Positions 44,871 to 56,180 of a stretch of DNA of 64,000 bases are shown here, one piece after another (positions within the stretch are counted from its first letter, which is position 1; each line of letters starts with the position of its first letter). Below the pieces are notes generated by a model that was given only the letters and a program-made list of their open reading frames with translations, did not search any database and was not told the DNA's origin. Made by a program: the position numbers and the translations under genes. Location of the stretch: positions 186,001 to 250,000 of the forward strand of contig VNKQ01000007.1 in assembly GCA_016508695.1 (NCBI GenBank), in the 5' to 3' direction. Source of the stretch: Hyphodiscus hymeniophilus (lineage: Eukaryota > Ascomycota > Leotiomycetes > Helotiales > Hyphodiscaceae).

Positions 44871-47089
44871 TCAATTTTGATTCCAGCCTTCCGTTTCCAT
44901 AGCAAAGTCCCATCCCTTCCAGTCTGCGCCGATATCAAGAAGGTCCAAATCCGGATATGTAGAGAACTCCTCCCATAGAGGCCACTCATCCAAGTTACCA
45001 AGAATCTGCTGTGGCTGTTGCTGATCGAACGACTGATCATCGATGGCTGAGCTGCCCTGCTGCAATACTATGGTGTTGTCGGCAGCACTTGAGTTTGGAC
45101 GCTCCCTGTATTTGCTATACAGGGCAGATATTAGCTCATAGGTGCGTCGCGCTGCAATCCCCCAAGGAATCATCTCTTCAAATATGTGGATTGCCTTCTG
45201 CACCTGTTGGTTCCAGCCAACGGCCTGCTCCGTTTCTTCTCCAAATGTGTATAGTGACAGCAATGGGATTACACACGCTTGCAAGAGAAACCAGCCGCCT
45301 GGCCACCCGGAATATTGGTTTTGCCTCCATTCGGCTCCGATATTATCTATGCAGGTGCGTGCCAGCGACTGGCATTTGCTAAGGCAAATCCTTTGATCTG
45401 CGGTCAGGTCGTCCAAGGACAGACGGCGCAATGCAGCTTCGAGAAGCACAGGCCGGTGTAGGATGATACGGAGGCTCAAATACTTCCAGTTGGAGCCGGC
45501 GCGGGGCTGGACGAGCCATTCCGGGCAAGGCTCAGGGGATTTCATATACGGCGGTAGATTCTGAAACCAGTATACTAATTGTGCATCCAGCGTCAGTGTC
45601 TCGGTGAATTCAAGTTGTTGTTGGGAAGATATGAGTCGTTCTTGGATACGAATCACTTCCTTAGAGAAGTCAATATCGGCGATCAGTTTGGAATATATGG
45701 TTGGATTATTTGTGACTTCGCCAGTCTGTGAAGTTAATTAGGAAGGGCAGGTACTAAGGATAACGGCAAATATCTTACACTGTCGTCAATGTTTTTAGGT
45801 ACATTGACTTTGAAAGAGAATGCATCCATGAGTGGTACGCGCCCAAGAGTCGTTGCTTCCGCAGTGTCTAAAACTACGAGCGTCCACCAGATCCTTCTCC
45901 GGAGCTCTCTCTGTTGCCGATCCTGTGAAGTCTCAGGTCCAGGAAGTTCCTTGTGAAGATCCAAGGCATAAGCCATCCTGAATATAGCCCCCATAATCGC
46001 AGAAGCCATATTCGGCCGATTACGATAGTGTAGATAGTAGCCGGATATGAGAGTAAAGGCTTGCAAAGTCTCCATTTGTCCACTTCCAAAGCTTTCAATT
46101 CCGATATAAGTCTTCGCTTTATTATAGTAATATATGTCCTCAACGGAATCACAAGGATAGCATGCGATAGCTCCTAGAGCGTATACCATATTAAGGAGGC
46201 CTAACCATGGAGCATCTGTCCGTGAATTTGCTGCGACCGTTGCTCGGAACACTTTCTCATCAAAGATTGGCGTCAAAGGATGAATACGGGCGAAATAAGC
46301 CTCCACTAGGCTCTGCGTATCTCTTGAGACTGACGGTATTAAACCTCGTTTCGAGTCATTAGGCTCTGAACTCGGTCCAACAGTACTAACTCCAGGTCTC
46401 CTCATACCACGCTGACTCATGAAGAGGGATTCCGGAGCGATGCTTAGGAGAACACGGAGGCCGGCCATTGCAGATGACGCGCTGAGATGCGATGAAGGTC
46501 GTTCCAGTCGAAGAGAGAGAGCATGGACCTCATTGTCCTCATCTGCAACCACTCTATTTCCAACAATATTCACGGGTTCAGCATATGTCACGGCCTCCAG
46601 ATGTTCTTTCTGGGGACTCTCATATATCTCGCTCGTAGAATACGTCAATGAGCTTGGCGAGGGGTCGTTGTTGGTGATTGAACCCGCCGCCTGATGATTT
46701 TGAGGAGAATTGAGCAGATCTAACAATTTCTCCCGAGATAGAGGGATTAAATCGTCCAGCGTGGACAAAGGGAATAAGCGTTTGTGAACGTCCAAACTCT
46801 CATCCAGGCGTTGCCGGACTGCATCAAGAGATCTAAGCAGGAAAACCAATTCCAAGTAAGCTCAGGTCTTCGAGGTGGCCAGATTGCAACCTCGGTGAAA
46901 CTCTCTCGCTACTCACCTACGACTGAGCCTCAGCCGGGCCTGTGGAGCCTTGTACAGACACCTTTCCGGGTGCTTGTACCAGTGACACGCGGAGCACGGC
47001 TGTTGACCGTTACACCTGATTTTGCGACGCTTGCATTCCACGCAGGCGTTCTTAGCCTTGTCGATTTGACTCCTAGGCGTTGTCGACAT
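44871..47089 (-). CDS. Zn2Cys6 fungal transcription factor
   Basis: Exons 47089-46917, 46832-45779 and 45725-44871 on the minus strand give 693 aa in phase. The binuclear cluster is at residues 16-44 (C-x2-C-x6-C-x5-C-x2-C-x8-C, CVECKRRKIRC then CSACHWYKHPERC), encoded wholly in exon 1. A leucine-rich helix follows (RSLDAVRQRLDESLDV), possibly a dimerisation linker. The fungal-specific regulatory domain is in exon 2 (VEAYFARIHPLTPIFDEKVF, ALGAIACYPC, RRIWWTLVVLDTAEATTLGR) and continues in exon 3. The C-terminus is acidic and glutamine-rich, as in activation domains. An in-frame ATG at 47134 would add 15 residues. The MFS transporter lies upstream on the same strand and is a possible target. 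Confidence 0.93.
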
Positions 47090-48143
47090 GGCGACGTTTT
47101 GATGCCCTGGCCTCTGGACCACTAGACGTCGCAACTGTTTTGCCTTTGGCGGGGTGGATTTAGACGAGATTCATGGGTTTCTTGAAGTTGTATTATATCA
47201 GTGCCACTGAGCAGAAGTGGGGGGTGGGGGTGGGGGGTATCACGCCCTACACGCCGGCTGCAAGGAACAAGTCGTTGGTATCAGCCTCTTGGAACTAATT
47301 GGAATTAAGTAGGCCGCGCTTGTCAGAGGTCGGGTTAGCTCAATGATTACCCCAAGGTGTCCTATCGGTCATGCGGATCCTGGAATTACAATTAGCCAGA
47401 ACCAAAGTCGACTTCGTGACCTTGCCTGGAGTTATTTGCATCGGAGTTGAATGCAACAATATCGCTGCAATTAGAGTGATAAGTGCTACTTTGGGTAGCA
47501 CTTCCGTTGCTACGGTACTGCAATTGTATTGAGGTATTCGTAGTATTCGTTTGTATCTATTGTCTAAGGAAGGAAGCTATTCCACAGAGGTATACCCAAG
47601 TATATCAGGCTCTTGTGCACGTGACCAGGCTACTTTAGCCTAGAATGGACTAGATGGGGGGTTTCAACAGCCACAAGTGAACCGCTAGACTGCTCGTATT
47701 GTCCCGCGAGACTGGACCACCCCGATACCTTCTGCGGCACAACGATAACAACGGCAAGGACCTCAAAGCCACAAATTCAGTTCTGGTCTCATTTGCTTCA
47801 TCTGTGGAGGACGTTAGGAAGAATGGGACTATTTACAAATCACCTACACGAGGCTCTCGGTGGCTGAAAATGTCAGTTCTGGAATTTTGTAGAGTCTTAC
47901 CACATATTTCATCGTGTGCAGATATATATAAGGATTGCTGAAGATCACACATTTCAGATACGTTGCAGCAAGTGCATGTTACAGTATCGTCTTAATTCAT
48001 AAAAACACCAGAGAATGTTCATTTGTGGTTTTTTTCGCAAGCAATGTCTGATTGAAACTATCCTAAAACAATAGCTATAGATTTAAATACATTTCAACCC
48101 TTCTAGCTGTCCTAAGTCCATTGTGTAAATTGCGACATTTGAC
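47090..48143. promoter_or_regulatory. Intergenic, 1.05 kb, with G-runs
   Basis: Upstream region of the Zn2Cys6 gene. Three long G-runs (6, 5 and 6 G separated by single T) sit at about 47219-47237, some 130 nt upstream of the ATG. No ORF of interest. Confidence 0.5.
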
Positions 48144-49808
48144 TCAGACAGAGACACCGTCAATTGTATCAAACTTGTAGTTCTTGAAGTCTCTGATAGG
48201 GACCTTATTCTCGAACATGTAGTCAAGCTCGTTGTACGTGCGGCCCTTGGTCTCTGGAATCCTAAAATAACACCAGATTACGGAGAGGGCGCAAAGACCA
48301 CCCCAGAAGAAACCGGACTTGCCCCTCCAGTTTCCAGCTGTTTCATTCAACATATATGGCGTTCCGACTGTGAGGACAATTCCGAGCAAGAATCCGGCAG
48401 ACGTCGTGACTGTCACTGTCTGGGAACGAAGACGAGTAGCACCAACCTCGCCAAAGATGACGAATGTCAGAGGCCCAATAGTAAACTGATACAAGAACGT
48501 CACTATATCAAGGAGAGCCCCTTGAGCCCAGCCGAGACCAGGTTTCTCATCGTAGTTGGGAATAACGTCCAAGATGCCAATAATCAACAGACAGACTCCC
48601 ATCCCAACAACTCCCCAGGTGAAAATGGTTCGGCGTCCCATATAGGACATGGCAGGCCACGCAAGACAAGTCGCTATAAATCCGATTCCTGTGTTTCCAA
48701 CGCCCATATCAAAGGAATCGGCGACGTTAAGCCCAGAGTCCTCAAAGAAAACGGTAGCATAGCCAATAAACTGAATGCCTGTGATGATTTGGACGATCTG
48801 GGCTCCGGCTGCAATCTCAGTCCGAAGGAGGTTGGTGCCTCGGAAGCACTCGAGGATTGACGTCGACTTTTCAACTTCCATCTCATGAAGGGTAGTCTCT
48901 TCCATCAGGGCCAGTGTGTCGTCGATGTTGATTTTGGGCGACTCAACGGTCAGTCGTCGAAGAGATTTTCTTGCATCATCAAGACGTCCTTGACGCAGTA
49001 GCCAGTAGGGAGATTCAGGTACGAAGAAGACTCCGACGGCAAAGATGGGGATCCACGCCCATTGGACGGAAAAGGGAATTCTGTATGCCCATTGATCCAG
49101 ACGAGTTGAGACTCCCCTACCAACTCCCGCGGCGATGAATTGGCCAATAACATAGGCTAGGTTGATGGCGGCTTGAAGGATACCTCTGAGAGCCACCGGG
49201 CAGACTTCGGATGCGTACGTGCTCGCGATGACCAAGTAGAACCCATAAGGGATCCCAGCCAGATACTCCGAAGCTGTCAAAACCTTGATGTTTGTAGCGA
49301 ACATTTGCATAAAGATGATGGCGGTAGTGGCGACAATATTGGCTGCAAAAACTGGAATCCTACCCCATCTCTCCATAGGCCACGAGGCGCCGAGGGCACC
49401 AATGAGCTGGCCCACGGCACCACCCAGTGTCAGTGCTGTCTGCCAACCAGCCGAGACCTGATATCCCAAGTCTTCGCCGAAATATTTCCCATACTTCTTT
49501 TCAAAAGATGGCTGAGCGAACAACGAAAAGATAATCCCGCTATCATAGCCCGTCATGACAAGTGCCCAGCCAAAGAACACAGACCACCCGATTGCGTAGG
49601 GGTAGAGTTTGATGGACTCGAGGACACCCATCTCATGTTCACGCGCGGTAGCCATTGCCGACTGCTCCCCCAAGTCCAGTTTCTCATGCTCACGCACGGG
49701 GCCGGATATCGTCTGCTCCAACGTGGCTGGGTTGCCCTTCTTGTCGGGCATGATGACTTCAGCTTCATTGGTCCTGACCCTCACGGGCTCGGAGCTTTCA
49801 GCGGTCAT
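48144..49808 (-). CDS. MFS sugar transporter (maltose/alpha-glucoside permease-like)
   Basis: Single-exon protein of 554 aa with an ~75-residue polar N-terminus and twelve hydrophobic helices, expected in the plasma membrane. Sugar-porter signatures: GYDSGIIFSLF in helix 1, PMERWGRIPVF (loop 2-3), YASEVCPVALRGILQA, WAYRIPFSVQW, PESPYWLLRQGR (after helix 6), GRRTIFTWG, and PETKGRTYNELDYMF at the C-terminus. The closest style is the fungal maltose/general alpha-glucoside permease group. It starts at 49808, divergent from the dioxygenase gene 1 kb away. The substrate is inferred from family resemblance only. Confidence 0.93.
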   Translation of the reverse strand: MTAESSEPVRVRTNEAEVIMPDKKGNPATLEQTISGPVREHEKLDLGEQSAMATAREHEMGVLESIKLYPYAIGWSVFFGWALVMTGYDSGIIFSLFAQPSFEKKYGKYFGEDLGYQVSAGWQTALTLGGAVGQLIGALGASWPMERWGRIPVFAANIVATTAIIFMQMFATNIKVLTASEYLAGIPYGFYLVIASTYASEVCPVALRGILQAAINLAYVIGQFIAAGVGRGVSTRLDQWAYRIPFSVQWAWIPIFAVGVFFVPESPYWLLRQGRLDDARKSLRRLTVESPKINIDDTLALMEETTLHEMEVEKSTSILECFRGTNLLRTEIAAGAQIVQIITGIQFIGYATVFFEDSGLNVADSFDMGVGNTGIGFIATCLAWPAMSYMGRRTIFTWGVVGMGVCLLIIGILDVIPNYDEKPGLGWAQGALLDIVTFLYQFTIGPLTFVIFGEVGATRLRSQTVTVTTSAGFLLGIVLTVGTPYMLNETAGNWRGKSGFFWGGLCALSVIWCYFRIPETKGRTYNELDYMFENKVPIRDFKNYKFDTIDGVSV

Positions 49809-50805
49809 TGTTGTTGACCGAAGGCTCGATGTGGAGGAGGCAAGGTGTATAGTGTGGTCACTAACGGGAGGAAAATCGAAACAAGGTGAGAGTAATGAAG
49901 AGATAATATCTAGGACTTGAAAAGACTTGTGTTTTGAAGAGCCATCGACGGAAGGAATCAGACGATCATTTATAGAAGTCTCAGAAGTAACATCTAGATA
50001 AGAGCTGGAAGGAGGGTACGCTCCGACCTCCCAAAGGAAAGGCGGGGGATATTCACAATCTACCTATAGCCAAACAATAACCATTGATAAGGAGGACGGG
50101 TTAATGCTAATAGGAGAACTTTGATTGAGCAACCACGACCATATCGTATGAAGAGGAGTTCCGAGTCTAGGTGTAGAGAACTTCCCGCGTCAATCCCGGG
50201 TTTGGCTATGGGGTTAGTGTCGCTTACAGTGTTTTGATATGTGGAGTAGTCTAGTAGTCCCTCGCCTCCTTATCTTAGTCGACCGTAATTGGTTTGGGTC
50301 TCACGGAGCTTAACCACACCGCAGATAGCAAGACACGGAACTCAAATATCGAGCCTCCGGCCCAGTTGTTTCTCCATCAATACAATTCCAGCAGATAAGA
50401 AGTGGCCGGTCTAATATCTCAGACCAAGCCTTATACGGCACGGCATTTGCACGGCCGTCTTGGCCCTCCACTTGTTCTACCTCGCGCTAGTACGCGGCAA
50501 CTTCTTAGGAAAGTCCCCCAGTGTGTCACAGCAGATGATACTGTGCTCAATCAGAGGACGATGTTCATCCGTTGCGGTACGAGATTCCTTTGAGGACAAT
50601 GAGTCGATTTCGAGGTCTCCTAGTTCTCGGAGCCAAATACAAACCCCCATAGGTGCAGATAAGAGACCTCTCCGTCACGCATTCTTTTCTAACATTATAT
50701 AAGCAATAGCTATAGCTGTTGCGAGTCGAGCTCGGTTCTTCAAATCTCAGATCCTTCGCACTAAAGGCTTTATTGTCTCTTGAAGCAGCATATTAATTTC
50801 CAAAT
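49809..50805. promoter_or_regulatory. Bidirectional promoter region between MFS and dioxygenase genes
   Basis: Contains a TATAAA on the minus strand (49974-49969) about 160 nt upstream of the transporter ATG, and TATATAA (50697-50703) about 103 nt upstream of the dioxygenase ATG. Three ACGGC units at 50435, 50440 and 50451, the last running into CCGT, offer CGG/CCG triplets of the kind Zn2Cys6 proteins bind. The operator reading is inference. Confidence 0.5.
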
Positions 50806-51804
50806 ATGGCACCCACAGCAACCGAAGCCATAGCTACCTGGCCAACCCCAAAGAAAGGTACCTACATACCAGGACTGCCGCCAAAAGAAGCCAATACTCC
50901 TGTCGAGCTCAAGCCGTCACCAGAAGAGATTGCCTGTGGCCGGCTCACCGATGCCCACATCAAGCTCTTTCTTTCTGGGATGCACCGTGATGGTATGGTC
51001 ATCTTGAAAGATATCATCGACCCGGCACATCTTGACAAGATCAATGAGTTTATGGTCGCAGACACAGAGATCCAGCTTAAAAAAGAGGGTCTACATCACA
51101 ACTTCGACGTTGAAAACATCCAGCAGGGCCCACCATTGGCCCCAGAAGAGTATTTCTTCGACGACGTATACCTGAATAAGCTTCTCTTCCACGCCGTTTC
51201 CTTATATCTTGGCGCAGGCGCCGGATTCAATCTGATTTCCGGGAACAATGCTCTACCAAACGGCGTTAAGCGCCAACCTGTACATGCAGACGCCATGTCT
51301 GCACACCCAACCTGTCCTTACTATGCCGTCGCCAACATTTACACCGTTGATGCCAGCCCTGTTAATGCATCGACGGAGATCTGGCTCGGCACGCAGAATT
51401 TCAACATCGAGGCGCAAACCGAGTCCAACGTGCGAGGTGCAACACAGATCCGAGAAGACTACCTAGAAGAGCAGTCGAAGACGCGCCCAGGATTCCAGCC
51501 GACAATCAAGAAGGGCTCCATTCTTTTCCGCGATATGCGAATGTGGCATGCAGGGATGCCCAACAAGACTGACCAGCAGCGCTTTATGATCGCATTAGGG
51601 TTCTCTGCTGGCTGGTGGCATGGAAAGGCACGATTTCGGGTTCCCGCTGGGACGGGCGTCTATGAACGTTTTATGCATGGAATGAAAGGCACTGGAGTCT
51701 CGCCTTGGATGGCCGAGATAAGCCAAGAGGAATACGATGAGAAGAGAGATGCGGCCGATTTCACGGGCCGCGAGAAGCAGACATATGAAGGGGAAACGTA
51801 CTAG
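50806..51804 (+). CDS. PhyH-type Fe(II)/2-oxoglutarate dioxygenase
   Basis: Single-exon protein of 332 aa in the phytanoyl-CoA dioxygenase superfamily. The iron triad is visible: H160 and D162 in PVHADAM, and H248 in MWHAGMPN. R259 in QQRFMIALGF is placed to bind 2-oxoglutarate. The surrounding blocks (MHRDGMVILKDIID at residues 59-72, and WLGTQNF) match fungal PhyH proteins often found in catabolic or secondary-metabolite clusters. The substrate is unknown. It shares its upstream region with the MFS transporter, which suggests joint regulation. Confidence 0.9.
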   Translation: MAPTATEAIATWPTPKKGTYIPGLPPKEANTPVELKPSPEEIACGRLTDAHIKLFLSGMHRDGMVILKDIIDPAHLDKINEFMVADTEIQLKKEGLHHNFDVENIQQGPPLAPEEYFFDDVYLNKLLFHAVSLYLGAGAGFNLISGNNALPNGVKRQPVHADAMSAHPTCPYYAVANIYTVDASPVNASTEIWLGTQNFNIEAQTESNVRGATQIREDYLEEQSKTRPGFQPTIKKGSILFRDMRMWHAGMPNKTDQQRFMIALGFSAGWWHGKARFRVPAGTGVYERFMHGMKGTGVSPWMAEISQEEYDEKRDAADFTGREKQTYEGETY

Positions 51805-53243
51805 TCGACGCTTCATCAATCATTCCTGAGTCTCTACCTGTAATATCTTCAAAGCAATCTCGTCTTCACTTTACGGCTATGATGTTGTGTGATAATTGCT
51901 GTGCCATCTTCTTCAATGTTTCGATCATTTGTCTCACCATGAGGCTATGCAGATCGGTCGTGGATCAGAAGAATATATATACTACGTTCACTGCGAGAAT
52001 CTGTAGGCCATAGAGCATATTAAAGGTGACTGCCACCCGTGTAGGAGTCTGTGGGATGCACTTGACCACCAGATACGCTGCGAGTCTCGGCATACTAGCG
52101 AGATTTTGTCTGGTTTTCTTCTAAGTATTTGATGATCTGGCTGACGCAGGAACACTGATGGCTGAGCCTAACAAACTTTTGCGAATGAGGTTTTCACCGC
52201 ATATTGTTGCGTGTGAATGCCTACTTCGAAGGCGGTACCGAAGGCAATTCGGTTCTTTATACGATAGTGCTTTATACTTGTAGCCATTTTACTCTGCTAT
52301 TGATGTCGCTTTCGAACGACGACATTGCAGCATCCGTTATATGTGACTTCACTACGGGCTCTCTTTCAAACACGGATCTCGCTCGAATCTGGCTCGGAAA
52401 TTGCTTTTGAAACCATATAGCAAACATGCCAATAACATCCGTCTCTAGTACCTTGTCTCTGAGGGGTTGTCGACTTTTCCAGCATCAGATACCCATTCCT
52501 GGCGCTCGGTCGTGGCAGAAATACACGATATGTAACGCTCACTTACCAACGGGCAAATATGACAAAGTTGCAGACCACAACTGAAACTATCGCTACGTTC
52601 CAGCAGTGAATCCCAGAGGAGAAAGCGCCATAAACCTGCACAGATGCTGTATTCTAGCTCATTAACTAGGGTTTTCGTATGTCTGGATCGATCTGTTTTG
52701 CATAGCAGGACTGTGAGATGGAAAAAGATGAGTAAATTAAGCAGATAGGTCAGATTTACATGTCTTTTGCACTCGCCATATTTGCTGCTGTCGTGGAGTA
52801 ACAAAGATACTGGCCTAGGAGCGGTGGGATACGGCGATCAAAATAGTACATCGGCTTCTCGATCAGGATGGAGATCCATGTCGGAAAGAAGCACCAGACT
52901 TGCCACATGCGTGGGCCCGACATACTAGTTACCTAATTGTCATGACGGGGAGGTCGACCCAGGAAACCAGGTGAATAAAGCGACAGAGACCAAGACAAGC
53001 AAGCAAGCAATCTCAAGAACCACTTATTCTCGCTATCTATGTTCATCCCATGCCATATGGCCCTCCCTCCATCTATGGAGCAAAAAAATAAACCTCGCAT
53101 GAAAATGCACAACGAAGCCATAGGAGGTATTAAATCCCATTCGCGGGCCGGGTCTCCTACTTGCCGCGGCGGCAACACAATGGTCTAGTGTTTCTCTGAA
53201 GTATGAATACACAACCTGAACATCCTCAATGATGCTATGCGTT
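51805..53243. other. Intergenic, 1.4 kb
   Basis: Tail-to-tail spacer between the dioxygenase and HMG-CoA synthase. The small ORFs (for example 52445-52804 -) have no recognisable similarity. Confidence 0.45.
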
Positions 53244-54838
53244 TTATGCCTTGATGCTGTACTTGCGGCGGAACATGTCGTCGATTTCCTCCAGGTAGTA
53301 GGCCCCTGAGGCGATGGTGTCGGCGCTGCCTTCGGGCGTATAGGACTTTTGAAGGTGGGCTTTCTTGCGGAGGTTACACATCTAGTGGCACGTTAGTGAT
53401 GGCGTTCAGCGACGGCGTTCAGCGACAATATAGGGGAGTAAACACACCTCATCGTAAAGCTCGGGAGCAACAGCTGAACGCGCAGCAAGTCTTTCCTTCA
53501 AACCCAGCGTCTTAGACATCGCTTCAGTGGATCCAACAACTCTTAACGAGAACAAACTCGATGCCAAACCGCTTCCGTAGCTGAAGACACCTATTCTCTT
53601 ACCCTGCAGAGTCTCGCTGCTAACGTTGCACAACAAGCTGACTAGTCCGCTGTAGACCGATGCGCAGTACATGTTTCCGCACATAGTAGAGGCTTCAAGA
53701 CTGGGCTGCACACGCTCGTTGAAACGTTTCTTGGTCAGGCCAAGGAAGGTTTTTTCGACAGTCTTGTCAGTCAATGATTTGGTATAGTCCATATCTCTGA
53801 GCTCGGCAGGGACTTCAGCAAAGACGGGAGAGGTGGGATCGGCGAGGTAATCGTTATAAAGCAGACGTGCGTAGGACTTTGTAACGAGTTTGCATGTGGG
53901 GGCATGGAAGGCCATGTAATCGAATTTACTGAGGCCGCTCTTGGAAGAATCCTCGATCTCGACGCTATTTCCGTTGACATGCCCATTTGCGTGTCCGTTG
54001 GCGGTGGATTTGAGTGTCGCCTCCCGCTTGTTATAAGCCTTGTAGCATGCGTCCAGAGCTTCAGAGTAACAGTTGATGGAGTAGTGGCCATCGACGACTG
54101 GGTACTCGCTGGTGAGATCTGGCTTATAGAAGTCGTATGCGTGTTGCATGTACGAGCCTCGGAGACCTGGCTCCACGACAACCGGCGCATTGGGTCCAAT
54201 CAACATTGCTACAACACCGGCTCCTCCAGTTGGGCGGGCATTTCCCTTGGCGTAAAGGGCAATGTCTCCTGTGACCACAATGGCATCTCTGCCGTCCCAT
54301 CCTGAGGACTCAACCCAATTGACTGCGTTGAAGAAGGCATTGGTTCCACCGTAACAAGCATTGATAGTATCCACACCCTCAATGTTTGTATTTTGGCCGA
54401 ACAACTGCATGAGGACGGACTTGACAGACTTCGATTTGTCGAGAAGGGTCTCGGTGCCAACTTCGAGACGGCCAATGGAGTTGGTGTCAATCTTGTATTT
54501 GGCAAGAAGCTTAGAGAGTGCGGTGAGGGCGAAAGAGTAGATATCTTGCACAGCAGAAGTTAGGAACGGGTATGCAAACTCTGGCACACTGGAGCTTACC
54601 TTCTCTATCATCGCAGAAGCTCATCTTGGTCTGTCCGAGACCAATTGTGTATTTTCCCTGACTAACGCCATCGAACTTCTCAAGCTCTGCTTGATCAACG
54701 CACTGCGCACAACATCCGTCAGCACTTCTGGGGAACTCTGCATGTAACCAGCACGTTGCCAGCGCGACCTGAGCATACCTGGCTTGGAAAGTAGATCTCA
54801 ATGGCCTTAATGCCGATGTTCTGAGGACGGGCGGCCAT
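53244..54838 (-). CDS. erg13: Hydroxymethylglutaryl-CoA synthase
   Basis: Exons 54838-54779, 54702-54600, 54544-53448 and 53381-53244 on the minus strand give 465 aa. The enzyme condenses acetyl-CoA with acetoacetyl-CoA (EC 2.3.3.10) for the mevalonate/ergosterol pathway in the cytosol. The acetyl-carrying cysteine is C118 in TINACYGGTNA, the general-base glutamate is E86 in VGTETLLD, and the histidine block is MAFHAPTCK. The N-terminus MAARPQNIGIKAIEIYFPSQ and the C-terminus YYLEEIDDMFRRKY are typical. A short, fungal-type insert rich in N, G and H (NGHANGHVNGN) interrupts the middle. Confidence 0.96.
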
Positions 54839-56180
54839 GATTTCTGCGATTGAGCGGTGAGCGGATATTTCGCGCAAGACTTGGGGGGTTGGAAGCGCAC
54901 AATTGATGATTTTTGGAGCTCCGATCTGTGTACTAGAGAATAATATCAGTGAGGGGCTCTTTGATTCTCTTTGAAGTTTTCAAAAAGGAGAACAATGCGC
55001 CATTGCGGCGGCTTCAAATGGGCTTGATTTGTTGAGGCGATAACGGAGACCAAGGGTCCCAAGTGGTAAATGAAGGCGAATGAACGTACCAGATAGACAA
55101 TTTGGAGAAATGGCGCAGGGTATAAGATCAGAGAAGAAGAGGAAGCATGTAACAACAAGTTTGAAGTATTTCTTTCAGCTGTGTTGTCGCAAAGGAGTAC
55201 CTGTTGACAACACACTTTCGCAGACCGACAACAATCTTAAATTTCTTGAGGGCCGCTCAAAGGTGTTCGCTTATGCGTGGACCCCCTTGTCTACTTTCAA
55301 CGCCTCCCACTTCTTCATCACCAGTGCCCTCAAGACCAAACCCCCTTTCTGGCTGCAGCACTGCCACCATCTTGGCGCCACCAAGTCGCAACGTCCGCGT
55401 CACATAGGACGGGAGACCTGCAGGAACCAGCGACTGCCAATGAAGGCGAAAGGAAGTTGCCGGCATCAGAGACATAGTCTCTAACAATCGTATGATTTAC
55501 CAGATCTGCACGCTCTCTTTTCAGTTAGGGCATCTACATTTGTATAGCTTCAAGATGTCACTCAGAGACTCCCAGCTCGTCAGGGTTTGGAGAGAGATGA
55601 CCTAGAGAAAGCTTACGAGGTATTAGGCTGCGGCAGTGTCTAGGTGAAGGGGGATGCACGGAATGGGCTACTCGAGGGCGGAGTGTAGAGGATCTCGTGA
55701 TGGTCAATCTGTGATGCCTCTGACTAGAGGAGGCCTCAGTTGGACCAAGAAATATTTGCCTGCTTTCCGAAGGCATGGTGGAAGGTATTAAAAAAGAATC
55801 TTTCCAGCAACTCATTCGAAGACAGGTTTCTCGGCGATGTCTGTCTAAAGTAGGTATAAACACATTTGTCTCTAGAGGTTGTAAGATCATTTCGCTAGCA
55901 AAAAGAGGGAACTGCGCAATGTAGTATTTGAGTTTTCAATATTGCTATAACACAAAAGGATTGCATCAGCGGTCATTCGCCTCATGTTCATTCCTCCCCT
56001 CAGGGCCTTCAATTCACGCCAAACAGATATCCCAATGCACCTTTTAACATACCACCAGATTGCCTTGATCCTTCGAGCAATGGTAATAGCAAATCAATAT
56101 ACCACCTAACGCCCACGCCTTCCCAGACTTATACACAGGCAATGCTAAATTCCAATTTAAACCTCGACTCAAAAGGTGGA
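54839..56180. other. Intergenic, 1.3 kb
   Basis: HMG-CoA synthase promoter and 3' flank of the DUF7820 gene. No sterol-responsive element could be assigned, and no other gene is seen. Confidence 0.45.

Noticed and set aside
49173..49817. 214-codon plus-strand ORF
   Set aside because: Antisense shadow of the MFS transporter.
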